Shown here piece by piece: positions 11,401 to 23,237 of a DNA stretch of 64,000 nucleotides. This stretch comes from Clarkia xantiana subsp. parviflora (Eukaryota; Streptophyta; Magnoliopsida; Myrtales; Onagraceae): assembly GCA_036873135.1 (NCBI GenBank), contig JAPTYO010000024.1, forward strand, positions 1,054,001 to 1,118,000, written 5' to 3'. A model generated the notes under the pieces. It made no database searches, was not told where the DNA came from, and saw nothing but the letters and a program-made list of their open reading frames with translations. A program made the position numbers and the translations under genes. Within the stretch, counting starts at the first letter, position 1. Each line of letters starts with the position of its first letter.

Positions 11401-12490
11401 GTATCCTCTGTCATGGTTTGTTGACGATGAAGGACTCACTTACTTGATTGAATCAACTAAGTATACCACAGGTCTCTTCAGGGAGAGTAGTTAGCGCAGA
11501 TGGGAGACCACTTTCACAGAATACCGAAGGAGGTCATCCCATGATCATTATATTATGGAGGGAACAGGACCACATAGGTTCTAAACGAATATCTAGTGGG
11601 TAAAATAACCATTAATGAATGCGTCAAGGTATGTCTCGTTTTCCATGTACATAAAGCTTTAAAAGGTTTTATTCGACACAGATCATCTGATGTAATTCAC
11701 TTGTGAATTTTTCAGGTGTGGTGTAATCGCATGGCTCAGAGTTCTCAACTACCTTTTCTCTCTATTGCTCTATTGTATTCTAGAACCTTATTATTATTAT
11801 CTTTTAATCTAAGAATCATGCATTTGAATTGATAATTTTGGTTGTTTATGTTTCAGATTATTGAATAAAGTAATTGCTAATTGATATTGAATCCAATTCG
11901 ATTCAAAGTACAATTTACTTATCAACTCATCCACCCGGTCAATGAGATCGATCCGATCAAAATTCGAATAAAGAGGATTAAAACAAAAAAATTCGACCAG
12001 GTCATAGAGGTCGAATAATTGAAACGATAAACACATACTAAAACATCATTAGTAACACATCAATTGCAGAACTAAAACGAATGATTTGACCTAGAGTAAA
12101 CATCCAAGAGTGGCGCGCGCGTAGTGCATGGATCCCGATAAAATCGGATCACATCGATTCGAAGTACAAGTTTAATGATAAGATGTATGATCTTGAAGCT
12201 CAAAATAAGTTTACCCGTTTCGGGATAACTCAACTGATTACTCATAAATCCTAGGCCATTGATTGCTTTAAGAGCTTTCTCAATCTCGTAAGTTAAAATC
12301 CTTGCGCACTGACAGATGTGGAGAATACCTCTCAAATGAGTTTGATAAGTTATGAAATAAAATGGGCATTTTCCATCAAACGACAATCACGTATACACCG
12401 TAACAGAACAGTGTGGCGGAGCGACGTAATCACCATGTACAAGGTAAGAACCATGATGTCGCAAGCTCAACTTCTGATCTCCTTTTAGGG
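11400..12490 (+). other. G gag-integrase interval, decayed
   Basis: The part 11800-12060 is collinear with C near 27700-27900 read on the other strand (attattgaataaagta, gatcgatccga). No intact protease or integrase catalytic core is readable, so this interval is deleted or heavily mutated. Confidence 0.45.
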
Positions 12491-12494
12491 CGAT

Positions 12495-13300
12495 GCGCTG
12501 TTGACTGCTACTCATGTAGCAAACCATGTTCCTACATACACGACACCATATGAGCTATGGATTGTTAAAGAGATAGATCTTACCAGGCTGCAACCTTGGG
12601 GTTGCGCAGCATGCACGCATCAAAACGAAAGCCGATACGGCAAGTTGAGACCTAAAGAATTGAAAAGTGTCTTTATAAGATACTCTGAAAACTCTAAGGG
12701 ATACGTAATTATGGAAGCTCAAAAATTTTTGGTATGGTCGAACATAAATCTAGGAATGTTATGTTCCTTGAGGATGAATTTCCTAAGCTTGTATCATCAA
12801 AACGAATGAAGTCTTAATATAACTTGAAAATGATGAGTATGATCAGGACCCACTTGCTTCGAGTGGGAATTTAAGGAAGCAACAACTGTGAATGAGAATG
12901 AGGACATTTTCATTATAAATCCAGTGGGAGTATTCAATCCAACCACAGAAATCATAGTTGCTCCTGGTGCGAACCAAGTAGAACCTGATCATGTAGTTGT
13001 TGAATCGTTGGATGAGAATCCTATAATTCCTCAACTACCCGCTGGTAACAGTGTGAGTGGGACAACTAACTTGGTTCCTGGTCCAAGTGACCATCAAATT
13101 CATATCGGAGATAGAAAGCCGAGACAGAGAGGTCGTCTATAAAAAAGTTGTAGGAGAAGGTTCCAGCAACGCCCTAGTTCCTAGTGGGAGCATTGTTCCC
13201 AGTGTGAGCATTGTTCTTAGTGGGAGCATGGTTCAAGATGGGAATAATGAGCCTAGACATAGTCAATGGCAAAGAACTTCTCTAAAGAAGTATCCCATCT
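12495..13300 (+). pseudogene. G integrase C-terminal part and integrase-RT linker
   Basis: Frame 12501-12809 reads TPYELW, then LTRLQPWGCAAC, then KSVFIRYSENSKGYV. This is the conserved end of Ty1-copia integrase (TPYELW...WGC...CVFIGY...KGY). Then comes the acidic, proline-rich linker (VNENEDIFIINPVG, PSDHQIH, RKPRQRGR) found before the copia RT; a homologous linker is at 21614-22040 in C. Stops and frameshifts separate the pieces. Confidence 0.75.
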
Positions 13301-13329
13301 AGAAGGGTGAGTTATTTACCATGAATTCG

Positions 13330-14528
13330 GTTGATAAACCGGTAACAGTTAAAAAGGCTATGGAAGGTCCTCAAGCAAAGGAATTGAGGAAAACAATGGA
13401 GGAATAAATAGCCTCTATTAAAGCCAATTATGTTTGGACGTTAGTTTTTCGCTTGTTAATCACAGAGCAATAGGGGCTAAGTGGGTTCTGAAATTGAAAC
13501 TCACTGCTGATGGAAACGTTGAGTGATATAAAGCACAACTTCTCGCGAAAGGATATACCTAACTCCACGAAGTGGACATTTATGAAACTTACTCACCGAT
13601 TTTGCATTACACAACAGTCTGGGCCATCTTGGATGTTAAGACTGCCTCCCTTCATGGAAAATTGGAGGAAGAGATCTACTTGGAGGAACCAGAAGGTTTC
13701 TTATCCCCCGGTAATGAATCTAAAGTTTGTAAGATCCAAAGGTTGATCTATGGTCTTAAATAATCGTCCTGACAATGGAACCGCAGGTTCCACGAAGAAA
13801 TCGTTGGCAATAGATTCGTCAATCTTCACGAGGATCCTTGCGTGTACACTAAGACCTCTCGGTCAATGTATGGCATCTTGACGTTATACGTCGATGAAAT
13901 CCTTATTTCCGCGTACGATGTAAGTTATTTAAAGAAATCGAAATCCTGGTTAGAATATATATTTGAGATGAAGGACATGGGCGAGGCCACATACATCCTA
14001 GGCATTAAGATTGCTAGAGACCGTGTTGCTTGGAGATTATGTCTTTCTCAGGAAGCCTATATCAACAAGTTGTTGAGATGGTTCAATATCTATGATGCAA
14101 AACCCGTGGAGACGCCGGTTGTATATGGGTGTGCGCCGTAGAAGCGTGTTGGCCCAAATAACTTGGCAGAGCGTAAACAGATGAAAAGAGTAGAGTACCT
14201 CAGTATGGTAGGAAGTCTGATGTACGCGATGAAAAGCACTTGTCTGGATATCTGTTACGTTGTGGGCTTAGTAGTGCGTTTCCAATCGAACCCTTGTTAT
14301 TAAAATTTAAAAGCCGTCAAATAAATTATGAGATATCTGAAAGCTACGTTATACAATGGACTGTGTTATGAGGGAAGTAAACTAAAATTGATAGGATATA
14401 GTGATGCCAACCACAGTGGTGATCTAGATGGTCGTAACTCCATCTCAGGAGGAGTGATTCTCCTTGCTAATGTCGTCATCTCATGGATGAGCAAGAAGCA
14501 ATCATGTGTCGCACTGTCCACAGCTTAA
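13330..14528 (+). pseudogene. pol: G reverse transcriptase and RNase H (decayed)
   Basis: Copia RT signatures appear in broken frames: LYVDEILIS (the YVDD-box equivalent, here YVDE) at about 13880, EMKDMGEATYILGIKIARD near 13970, and SLMYAMKST with the RF(Q) motif at 14215-14290. RNase H follows (YSDANHSGD, SWMSKKQSCVALSTA) to 14528. The second Asp of the polymerase box is Glu and several stops interrupt the frame, so no enzyme is made. The same block is found on the minus strand in C and A. Confidence 0.85.
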
Positions 14529-14534
14529 AGAAGG

Positions 14535-15084
14535 GCATTCCATCGCCAATCGTGATTTAGCCTTGCATTTGCTGAATGCTGCTGTCCTACACCGGGATCG
14601 TCTTCGTCTGAAGACGGATGCTGGAGAAGTTGAGGAGGCGACTCGCCTTTTTTTACAAAGGCAAGCCAAGATAGAGTCTTAAGTAATTTCCAAATTCTTG
14701 CTCTTTATTTGAGTCTTCGCCCTCCTTTGGTAACGATACTCTTTTCTCTTACAGGTTGCCCGAGATTCTCTTCAGTTTTCCCGATTGGTACTGGACCTGC
14801 TGGGAGAGCCTTTCGCGAGGAGGAGGCTTCACGGCCTTCAAGCTACGGTTAGTGAAAGAGAGAAGCAACGCCTTCGAGAATGGATTTCTCAACTGAAGGA
14901 TGATCTTGCCCGCTTGACTGAGGTTTCTACTGCAATGAAGAATGAGCTTCATGATTGTCGTGAAGCTTTAAAGACTTTTTTCACTTTAAATGACGAGTTT
15001 CGTCAGCTTCAGGAGAAGCTTCCAAAGAGAACGAGAATCTTAGTGCCGAAGCAACGACCATTCGTGGATAAGCTAAGGCTTTGA
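14535..15084 (+). pseudogene. D accessory ORF, 3' part, antisense to D, with intron
   Basis: D reads on the minus strand, so this plus-strand ORF is antisense to it, as in Tat elements with an extra ORF. The first exon reads ANRDLALHLLNAAVLHRD and EVEEATRLFLQRQAKIES. A likely intron of 72 bp runs from 14683 (GTAATTTCC) to 14754 (TTTTCTCTTACAG). The second exon reads ARDSLQFSRLVLDLLG and a coiled coil (TVSEREKQRLREW, QLKDDLARLTEVS) ending at 15084. The coiled coil and nearby intron match the layout of the E accessory gene. A TAA sits just before the donor and the 5' part is missing, so it is a remnant. The function of such ORFs is unknown. Confidence 0.6.
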
Positions 15085-15589
15085 AGGCAGAGCCGAATGA
15101 GCTTATGGTCGCCCCGGGAATGTTGTTGCCGAATATAAGCCCACTCCTCAATATACCTAAGATGCGGCGGTTGTAGCCTCCGACATGATCCTACAATATT
15201 TTTCTGAGATTATGGAGGGATTAAAGGCTTATCAACCTTGACTTCCTCTTCGAGCGAATTCCTCTTCTTCTTCAATATATGGATGCGGTAGCGAGCAAGA
15301 GAGACGACTCCGAAGGAGACGTCTAGGCTTATTTTTATTTTTCTTTGTATTTTATTCTTATTGTAATTCTTGGTTTATAAATAGAAGGAATACTTTTTAC
15401 AATTTTGCATATCCGCCTACCTGCTTTCTTCGGCTTTTCTAACTAATACTAGATTTTTCATCAAGTTCTTGCCACTGGATTTATTTCAATCGCAAATAAG
15501 CTTTAGATATTACATATTTTTAGCTTTATAATAACAACGATTGATTATTTTCATGTTTTTTTTATAGCAATGCATAACTTTCATCGAAT
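15085..15589. other. D interval between accessory ORF and array
   Basis: A short GC-balanced piece to about 15310 (likely the decayed accessory ORF 3' end, cttcctcttcgagcg) is followed by AT-rich sequence (ctttgtattttattcttattg), possibly its polyadenylation region. No other gene is seen. Confidence 0.4.
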
Positions 15590-16445
15590 CGTCGCCCAAC
15601 TTTAGGTATTATGACCCCTTTTTATTCTTTAGAGACGACGACCGATTCTGTTTAGGAATTTGATATTTACGCCCAAATATTTGTCGATTCGCCGACAAAC
15701 CTAGTTAATATAATCATTTTGGGTTCATAATATCTACGAACGATTTAGTTTAGGACTTCGACGATGATGCCTAACGTCTTTCAAGTCACCGATAAATCTA
15801 GATATTATAACCATTTTGAGTTCATAATGCCGACGACCGATTTTGTTTAAAACTTCGATGAAGACGCCTAACTTCTTTCGAGTCACCGACGAACCTAGGT
15901 ATTATAACCATTTTGGGTTCATAATGTCGACGGCCGATTCTATTTAGGACTTTGATGACGACGCCTAACTTCATTCGATTTGCCACGAATCTTGGTATTA
16001 TAACCTTTTTGGTTTCATAATGTTGACGACCGATTCCGTTTAGGACTTCGATGACGAAGCCTAATTTCTTTTGAGTTGCTGACGAACCTAGGTTTTATAA
16101 CCATTTTGGGTTCATATTCTCGAGACCGATTCTGTTTGGGTCTTCGATGACGACACCTAACTTCTTTCGAGTCGCCGACAAACCTAGGTTTTATAACCAT
16201 TTTGGGTTCATAATTTCGACGGCTGATTGTATTTAGGACTTCGATGACGGTGTGTAACTTCTTTCGAGTTGCCGACAAAACCTAGGTTTCATAGCCATTT
16301 GGGGTTCATAATTTCGACGGCTGATTCTGTTAAGGACTTCGATGACGGCTCTGAACTTCTTTCGAGTTGTCGACGAACCTTGGTTTTATAACCATATAGG
16401 GTTCATAATGTCGATAACCGATTTGTGTAGGATTTTGATGGAGAC
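15590..16445 (-). repeat. D tandem array, ~97-bp unit
   Basis: The segment gaacctaggttttataacca recurs at about 15893, 15989, 16086, 16182, 16280 and 16377, a period close to 97 bp, with further degenerate copies to the left, about eight to nine in all. Each unit also holds cgattctgtttaggacttcgatgac. It sits between the D protease remnant and accessory ORF, where polymerase would lie, which suggests pol was deleted up to the array. Confidence 0.8.
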
Positions 16446-16499
16446 TTTAGGAACTCAGATGTTTTATAAAAGCCTCAGGGACTATGCATATATTTAACA

Positions 16500-18305
16500 T
16501 TCCTGAGTATTACATCAAAATCATAATTGAAACATTAGTTACATAGAAAATAAAGATATTTAATTGGACGTCGCCTTGATGACTTTTCTTTGGTTACGCC
16601 ATCGCATCGAATTGACTTAGCATCATTGTGACGTTATTTGATCTCCTCTGACCTCACCTATTTCGTATGGAGTTGGGGAACTTCATAACCTGGTGAGTAG
16701 TCGATGATACTATATGACACAGAATAAGAGCAGCCCTTCTGCTGATGGCGTTATAGGAGGCAGTGACATCTACAACTACAAAGAGTATGTTGATTTCAAG
16801 AGCCTTTCAACTTTGTCCTAGCGTCACTGGTAACCGAATGGCTCCCATAGGATAGGTCGTCTTTCCTGCGAAACTTACCAGAGGAAAATAAACTTTTTCA
16901 AGTCCTTTTTGGTGAGACCCAGATTTAAGAAGGCTAAAGGATATATGTGGAGCTCCCGCAATCGATGAGGATCCTCTTTACTTCGAAGTTAGCCATAGGT
17001 CTATGTGATGACTAAAGCGTCTTCATTAGGTTGGGTCACCATCATCAAATCATCGATTGTGAAGCTGATAATGACATAGTCAGGCTCCCTAGGCCTTTTC
17101 CCCATTAGGGCAGCAGTGGATATCTGAGTGGCATCGAATTCTCTGGTAGCGCTGGTCTCTCCTCCAGACGCAAAAACCCCCTTCTATTACTTTAACCGTT
17201 CTTCTTCGCGCGGGAGCAGGATTGGCGGGATGTGGTGGAGACATGGATGGCTGCCTTGGACTTCTGCTCCTCTTGTTTTGATTATGAGGCTTCACCACAA
17301 ACTTTGAGGCTTTCCTCTTTGGATGAGTACATCAATATCTTGCTTGAGGAAGATACAGTCGTCTTTGTAGTGTCCCTTGACGAGATAATATCGGTAGTAG
17401 TCTTTAAATTGTTTCCCCATAGGGCTTTTCTTCACAAAAGGGGGGGGGGGGGGGGGTCGTCGAGATTCACCTTTTTCATTTCCCGCAGCATTACATAGAT
17501 GTTTCTCGTGAGGGGAGTGTAAGTATTATTGTCCCGCCTGGGACCTCTCCTGTGTCCGTCGCGTCTATCCTCTTTTCTTTGGGATTTAGAGGAATGAGCA
17601 TATTCCTCTATTTATTTGGCGACGACTTGCTTTCCTACGTATGGAATGGGCTTTTCATGTAATCTTTCAAGATCAATGTAGTGTTTTACCTTAGCGGTCA
17701 GAGCCTCTAGTTTCCCGATAGGCTTTTTCACCATGTTATCCATGAGCGTATGACTTTGAGGCTCTAATCCTCCCCAGAAAGCCTTGACTATCTCCCCATC
17801 AGTTGCATCTTCACTTAGTTGCTGCAAAGTTTTATGGTACCTGTTATAAAGATTTGCTATGGTTTCATTAGGACCTTGTTCAAGTTTATCAAGTTATTCC
17901 ATGTTCTTGAGGCGATGATGTTGCCCAATGTGACCCTTTATGAATTTCACCTTCAATTCTTCCCACGAATCTATAGAACTATCAGTGAGTCCTTAGATAC
18001 ATGTGGAGGCTTCTTTGAAAAGTGTGGTAGGGAGGAGTACTGCATAGTGATCCGCCGTCGCGCCCCTTCCCAAAAGAGAAGAGTTATGCGCGTTGATATG
18101 AAGAACGGGGTCACCTTCTCTGGTATAATCTTCTATCTTTAATTCAAAGACCTCCGGCGGGACCCATATATCGAACGGTCTTTAGGAGATGGGATGGGAA
18201 GAGTGGTCTTTACCAGTTAGCATATCTTTCTCCCCCTTTTTCCTTTTCTCCAGCAATTCCTCCACTCACTTTAATGTGAACAACACTTTCTTCTTCTCTT
18301 GGGGA
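16500..18305 (-). pseudogene. gag-pro: D gag (main part) and protease, decayed
   Basis: Read leftwards from 18305 the frames give a retrotransposon Gag domain (FELKIEDYTREGDPVLHI, then LSEDATDGEIVKAFWGGLEP). Next is LEALTAKVKHYIDLERLHE at about 17700, a degraded zinc-knuckle segment (YYRYYLVKGHYKDDC at about 17380), and a protease with RILIDCGSS near 16960. The order and the text around EAL match E and F, but at the place of their UAG codon D has the sense codon ACC (17696-17698). Stops and frameshifts are frequent. The N-terminal part lies at 31456-31888, beyond element C. Confidence 0.7.
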
Positions 18306-18310
18306 GTCAA

Positions 18311-18878
18311 TGTTGGATTACGGGGCTGATAACCATGGAAACTTAAACACATGTACATGCCAGTAATCAGAATTACGCATCAGAAGATGTGCACATACCT
18401 TAAACGCTTTCCGTAGTCCCCAATGATCCTACTGAGGGAGTGCACGAACCACCGGACGGAACCCGTAGAAGTTCTTGTTAAGGAAGTCCTATGCGGTATA
18501 GTCTCCACAGCAAAGCCTCTAATCGATTTTTGGCAGGGACGGATCTCCGGAGTGTTTTGCTCCAACCAAATTGGCACACCCTTGGTGCTTGTATATGGTT
18601 CGGCCGAAACTTGTTCTAGGGGGGAGGGTTTTCTTTCAAATCATCACTTAGGAGGAATTGTGAATTAACCTTAAGAAAACCCTAACACTCCTTATTTATA
18701 GGAGGAGCAAAGTGGACAAAATTCCACTTTGCCCCTTACACTATTGTTTCGGCTGGCCATGTATAAGGGAGGCCCAATATTTAGGCCTCTCATGTCAATT
18801 GGGATTTGGGTCAAGCCCAATTATCCTAATGTGACATTTACCCAATTTCTTAGGAACGTATACATATTACGGCGCCCA
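18311..18878 (-). repeat. C 3' LTR (terminus deleted)
   Basis: It begins tgttggattacgg and matches the C 5' LTR through ggcgccca. The last ~20 bases of the LTR end (catcaccatatgcttaca in A) and the start of the polypurine tract are missing; cgcccaatt joins straight to actcgccggaatggg. The minus-strand TATA box is at 18693-18700 (TATAAATA). Confidence 0.85.
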
Positions 18879-20159
18879 ATTACTCGCCGGAATGGGAGGG
18901 TGCCTGTTAATATATTGTTGTCCAAATCGTATCAACATTCCACTCTTCTGATCCTGCCCCTGCTCCCGAATAGTTCATACGAGGTTTGCCGTGCAACCAG
19001 CGGATAGGACGGGCATCGTGCTACTCATCTGTTAGGAGTGTTGTAGCGCCCGCGGAACGTTGATTTCCTATCTCAAATCAACCTGTTAAAAACATCAATC
19101 TGTATCGCGTTGTATCCTTAGTCAACTGTTAATTCTCCAACTGCCCAGTTTCCACATAGGAATACTTCTCCAGGGCATCCGCACAAGTATTCACAACCTT
19201 CAACTAATATCCGATTGGTAGCTACCTAGTGAGTACAAGAGTCGGTGAATTACAGGTGAACTTGACCATCCTCATTGCACATACCCTTAGTCAAACCCAA
19301 CCAGTTTCCAAATACGTGGTAACCTGGCCTTTTCCTTTAGCACTGCGCTCATACGCTGGGAAGCGAACATTAAGCCTAACCTTAGGTATGAATTCTGAGT
19401 CCATGAGGATACTTCAGGTGCCTCTTCATAAGGCTCCCAGGATCAATCACACGCTCGAGGTGAAGAAGCTTGGGTCCGTTCGAATCACGAGGATTCTATC
19501 TAGATAACCGAGCATGACCCCGTGGTCGACCGTGGCACGCGTACTATAAAACACACTTCGATAGCATACTCGAACATTGTCAGGTGTGGGATATGTCAAT
19601 GATTCTATCGCAGACTTTCATCAGGCCCAGAATGTGGTTAATGACGAACATAGTTCATCACCGGCGAAGTGCACAACGAAGATCATATCGTGTTGTTCCA
19701 AAACCAAATGATAGTTTTGCATAACCAAGTTTCCCAACTGGTTCTTAGCCAGTCTTGCTTCGGAAGAGGTCCAACTTTCCTACAAGACGACTGTGCCCGT
19801 GTGACAAGGCAAGGCCCACATTCGACATATTTATGCAGAGGATTGCGTCCTCCTACGAGATAGTTTATAGAGCGTACAATCCGATGTAATCAAACATTAT
19901 GACGTCGATGATTCATAAAATCAAATTGCAATTCTCTCATTTATCAAAATGTAACTTCCAATTCATCAAAATGTTATCGCAGATACATGCCCACATTTAA
20001 ACCCTACACAATCCAAGCAGTTTCACATGCTTTTCAAGTATCTCTCTACGTAATGATTTAGTTAGTGGGTCCGCCACCATATAATCAGTGGGCGAGTATT
20101 CTAAAGTGATTATATTATCTTCTACCTTATATTTAGCATAATTATATTTCACATCAATG
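18879..20159 (-). other. C long 3' untranslated region
   Basis: About 1.3 kb between RNase H and the 3' LTR without a coding motif. It is collinear with 23258-24430 in A: both carry tgctactcatctgttagg and gtagcgcccgcggaacgttg. Retention in two copies shows it belongs to the family. The role is unknown. Confidence 0.65.
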
Positions 20160-22200
20160 TGTTTAGTCCTTTACTGCCGCAATCGCTGCCTGACTGTCAG
20201 AGAACACCTTCACATGTTTACTCCCAACATCGCCATCAAGAAGCGCAGTAAGAAGCTTTTTCTGCCAGACCGCTTCCTGTGCATTTTTGGATAGAGCAAC
20301 GAATTATGATTCCACCGTAGACAGCGCGACACAAGATTGCTTCTTGCTCGTCCATGAAATGACAGGATCAGCAAGGAAAAACACTCCTGTGGTGGACTTA
20401 CGATCATCCGGATCAACACCATGGTCGGCGTCACTGAATCCGGTCAATTATAACTTCCTTCCCTCATAGCATAGTATGTAGTCGGCAGTACCTTTCAGAT
20501 ATCGTATGGTCCGCTTTACAACTTTTAAATGTTGATAACCAGGGTCTGATTGGAATCTTGTTACTAGGCCCACAGCGTAACAGATGTCTGGCCGAGTGCA
20601 AAGCATGGCGTATATAAGACTCCCAACCATGCTTAAATACTCAGTACTCCTCATCTGATCACCCTCTTGCTGGTTCTTCGGGCCGTCGCGCTTTGACAAC
20701 GCGCACCCGAGTACTACCGATGTTTCCATGGGTTGGGCATCCTGTAATCTAATCCTTTACAAAAGTTTGTTGATGTAGGCTTCCTGAGATAGACATAACC
20801 TCCGGATGGCACGATATCTAGCAATTTTAATGCCCAAGATGTACGTAGCCTCTCCCATGTCTTTCATCTCAAATACAGATGCCAACCAGGACTTTGATTC
20901 ATGCATAAATCTCACATCGTTTGCGGCAATGAGTATGTTATCTACGTACAAATTCAAGATGATGTACGTAGACCCGGAGGTCTTTGTATACACGCATGGA
21001 TCCTCGTGGAGATTAACGAATCTGTTCCCAATGATTTCCTCGTGGAACCTGCGGTACCATTGCAGGGACGATTTTTTAAGACCGTAAATGGATCTTTGGA
21101 GTTTACGAACTTTACGTTTGTTACCAAGATGATGAAACCCTCCGGTTGCTACATATAGATATCTTCCTCCGAGTTTCCGTGGAGGAATGCGGTCTTAATA
21201 TCAATTTGGTGCAACTCGAAATTGAGGCATGCGACCAGGGCTAGGATTTTCCTGACTGTGATGTACCTCACAGTCGGTGAGTATGTCTCATCAAAGTCCA
21301 CTCCGTGAAGTTGGGTGTATCCTTTTGCAACTAGTCGAGCTTTGTATCGCTCGACATTTCCATCAGCAGTGAGTTTCAGTTTCTGAACCCACTTCGCCCC
21401 TATGGCCCTGAAGTTAGCAGGTAAATCAAGTAAAGACCATATAAATTTGACTTTAATTGAGGCGATCTCTTCCTCCATTGATTTCCAACATTCGTTCGCT
21501 TGAGGTCCTTTCAACGCTTGCTGAATCGTTAGTGGTTCGTCAACAGAAGTTAGGGTGAATATTTCACCATTCTCGATGGGATACTTAATATGAGAAGTTT
21601 GATGCCTTTGAATTCATCTAGGCTCGTTAATCCCATCTTGAGTCTGAACATTGCTCCAACTCGGAATAATGCTTTCTCTCGGAGCATCACTCCATCTGGG
21701 AACAAGGGCAGTGATGAAACATTGGCCTACAACTTTTCTTGGACGACCTCTCGGTCTCGGAACCAAGTTGGTTAATCCACTCCCACTGGGAACGATGAGT
21801 ATTTGTGGAATTATTGGATTCATCAAGCGGTACAGCAACGTGATTATCAGGTTCAACTTGATTCGCACCTGCAGCAACAGTGATTTGTGTGGTAGGATTG
21901 TGTCCTCCCACTGAATTTACTATGAAAATTTCTCCATCCTCATTTACCATATCATTCACTTGCGTTGCTGCCTCAAATCTCCCACTCGATGTAATTGGGA
22001 CCTGACTATTATCGTTATCCTGCTCCAATTCGATCAACACTTCGTCTATTTTGATTTCACCAAGCGTTGGAAATCCGTCCTCAAGGCGTATAACGTCTCA
22101 TGTTCAACCACGAAACCATTATCACAAGCTAATTTAAACATGTATCCTCTAAGACTATTCATCATACTCCTGTTCCAAATACTTGTTTAATGCGCATGCT
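20160..22200 (-). pseudogene. pol: C integrase end, reverse transcriptase and RNase H
   Basis: Read from 22200 leftwards: the integrase tail (GYMFKLACDNGFVVEHETL), the acidic linker (MVNEDGEIFIVNSVGGHNP, 21687-22040), and RT from 21514 (MEEEIASIKVKFIWSLLD, GAKWVQKLKLTADG, YKARLVAKGYTQ, YSPTVR, DIKTAFLHG). Next is LYVDNILIAA at about 20930 (YVDN in place of YVDD), EMKDMGEATYILGIK, then SLIYAMLCTRPDICYAVGL at 20600 and RNase H to about 20160. The longest open pieces are 121 and 93 residues. The second catalytic Asp is Asn here and frames are broken, so it is inactive. Confidence 0.9.
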
Positions 22201-22636
22201 AATGTCGCATGATGATAAGAAATGACTAATTATCACTCCTTTTAGCTTTTATGGCGACGTGTTTGACCGATTTTGTTGAGGAAGTGTGTTATCGATGCAA
22301 ATGTCTTTCCAAACGTCTCGCTCAAAGCATTTAGTTGGAGAGTCATTTTACCGACATCATCCTTTTCATTGGCTAATTCATCCCAAAGACTTGGTCATCT
22401 TTGAACTGTGCATTGGGCTTTCGCCTTATGCGACAGTTTATACTTTATGAGTTCGTGGTAGCTTGTGAAGCATACCTCTTTTCATCGTATAAGCATTGAA
22501 TGAATTATTCCCAAAAAGAGGGAGGCTAATGAAAAATTCAACATTAAAACACTTCATCGTTAAATTCGTACTTTGAAAAAGATGTGTTCCATCTTTCGAG
22601 GTACACGCGCCTGTGGCGCTATTCCCGGTTTATCTC
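22201..22636 (-). other. C integrase region, unreadable
   Basis: No clear integrase motif is readable here; it lies where the integrase catalytic domain should be and ends at the insertion of A (target site ATCTC, 22632-22636). Confidence 0.4.
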
Positions 22637-23237
22637 TGTTAGAATACGGTGAGTAATCACTACGGAAACACTAAAACATGGTACGTGCATGTAATCTAAA
22701 TTACGTAGTGGAAGAGTTACACATACCTCAACAGTTACCGTAGTCAAAGATCCTTTGAACGAGGGAGTTCTCGATCCTCTGGTCGGGACCCGTAGAGGTT
22801 CTTGTTAGAGAAACCCTACGTGGTGCAGCTCCACAGCAGAGGCTCAGATCAATTCTTGACACGGGGACAGATCTTCGGAGAGTTACTTGAAAGCAATTTG
22901 GCACGCTCCTGGTGTAGGGAATGGTGCGGCCGAACTTGATGTGTAGGAGGAGGGTTTTTCTCTCTAAACACTCTTGTGAGGGAATTATGATTAACCCAAA
23001 ATATTCCCTAACACCTCTTATTTATAGGAGGAGTAAAAAGGACAAAAGTCCACTTCACCCCTCACTAATGTTTCGGCCGGCCTATGTATTGGGGAGGCCC
23101 AATTTTTTTGGGCCTCCCATGTCAATTGGGATTTGGGTCCAGCCCAGTTACCCTAACGTGACATTTACCCAAGTTCATTAGGTAAACAATACATATTATG
23201 GGCTACCAATTACGGCGCCCATCACCATATGCTTACA
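22637..23237 (-). repeat. A 3' LTR (601 bp)
   Basis: It starts tgttagaatacgg and ends catatgcttaca. Compared with the A 5' LTR it has an extra ~40-bp segment near 22660-22710. The minus-strand TATA box is at 23019-23026. Next to it (23238-23256, gctcccactcgccgg) is the complement of the polypurine tract GAGTGGGAGC. Confidence 0.88.

Larger units (their letters stand above)
10000..14528 (+). mobile_element. Element G: decayed Ty1-copia copy lacking both LTRs
   Basis: The 5' part matches the reverse complement of the C leader (atgattatggggatg and ggactggatca are shared with about 29540-29600). Gag, integrase end, RT and RNase H follow in copia order (integrase before RT). All reading frames are broken. 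Neither LTR is present: the left edge abuts a Tat LTR fragment and the right edge abuts the D accessory ORF at about 14530. Truncation by recombination is inferred. Confidence 0.75.
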
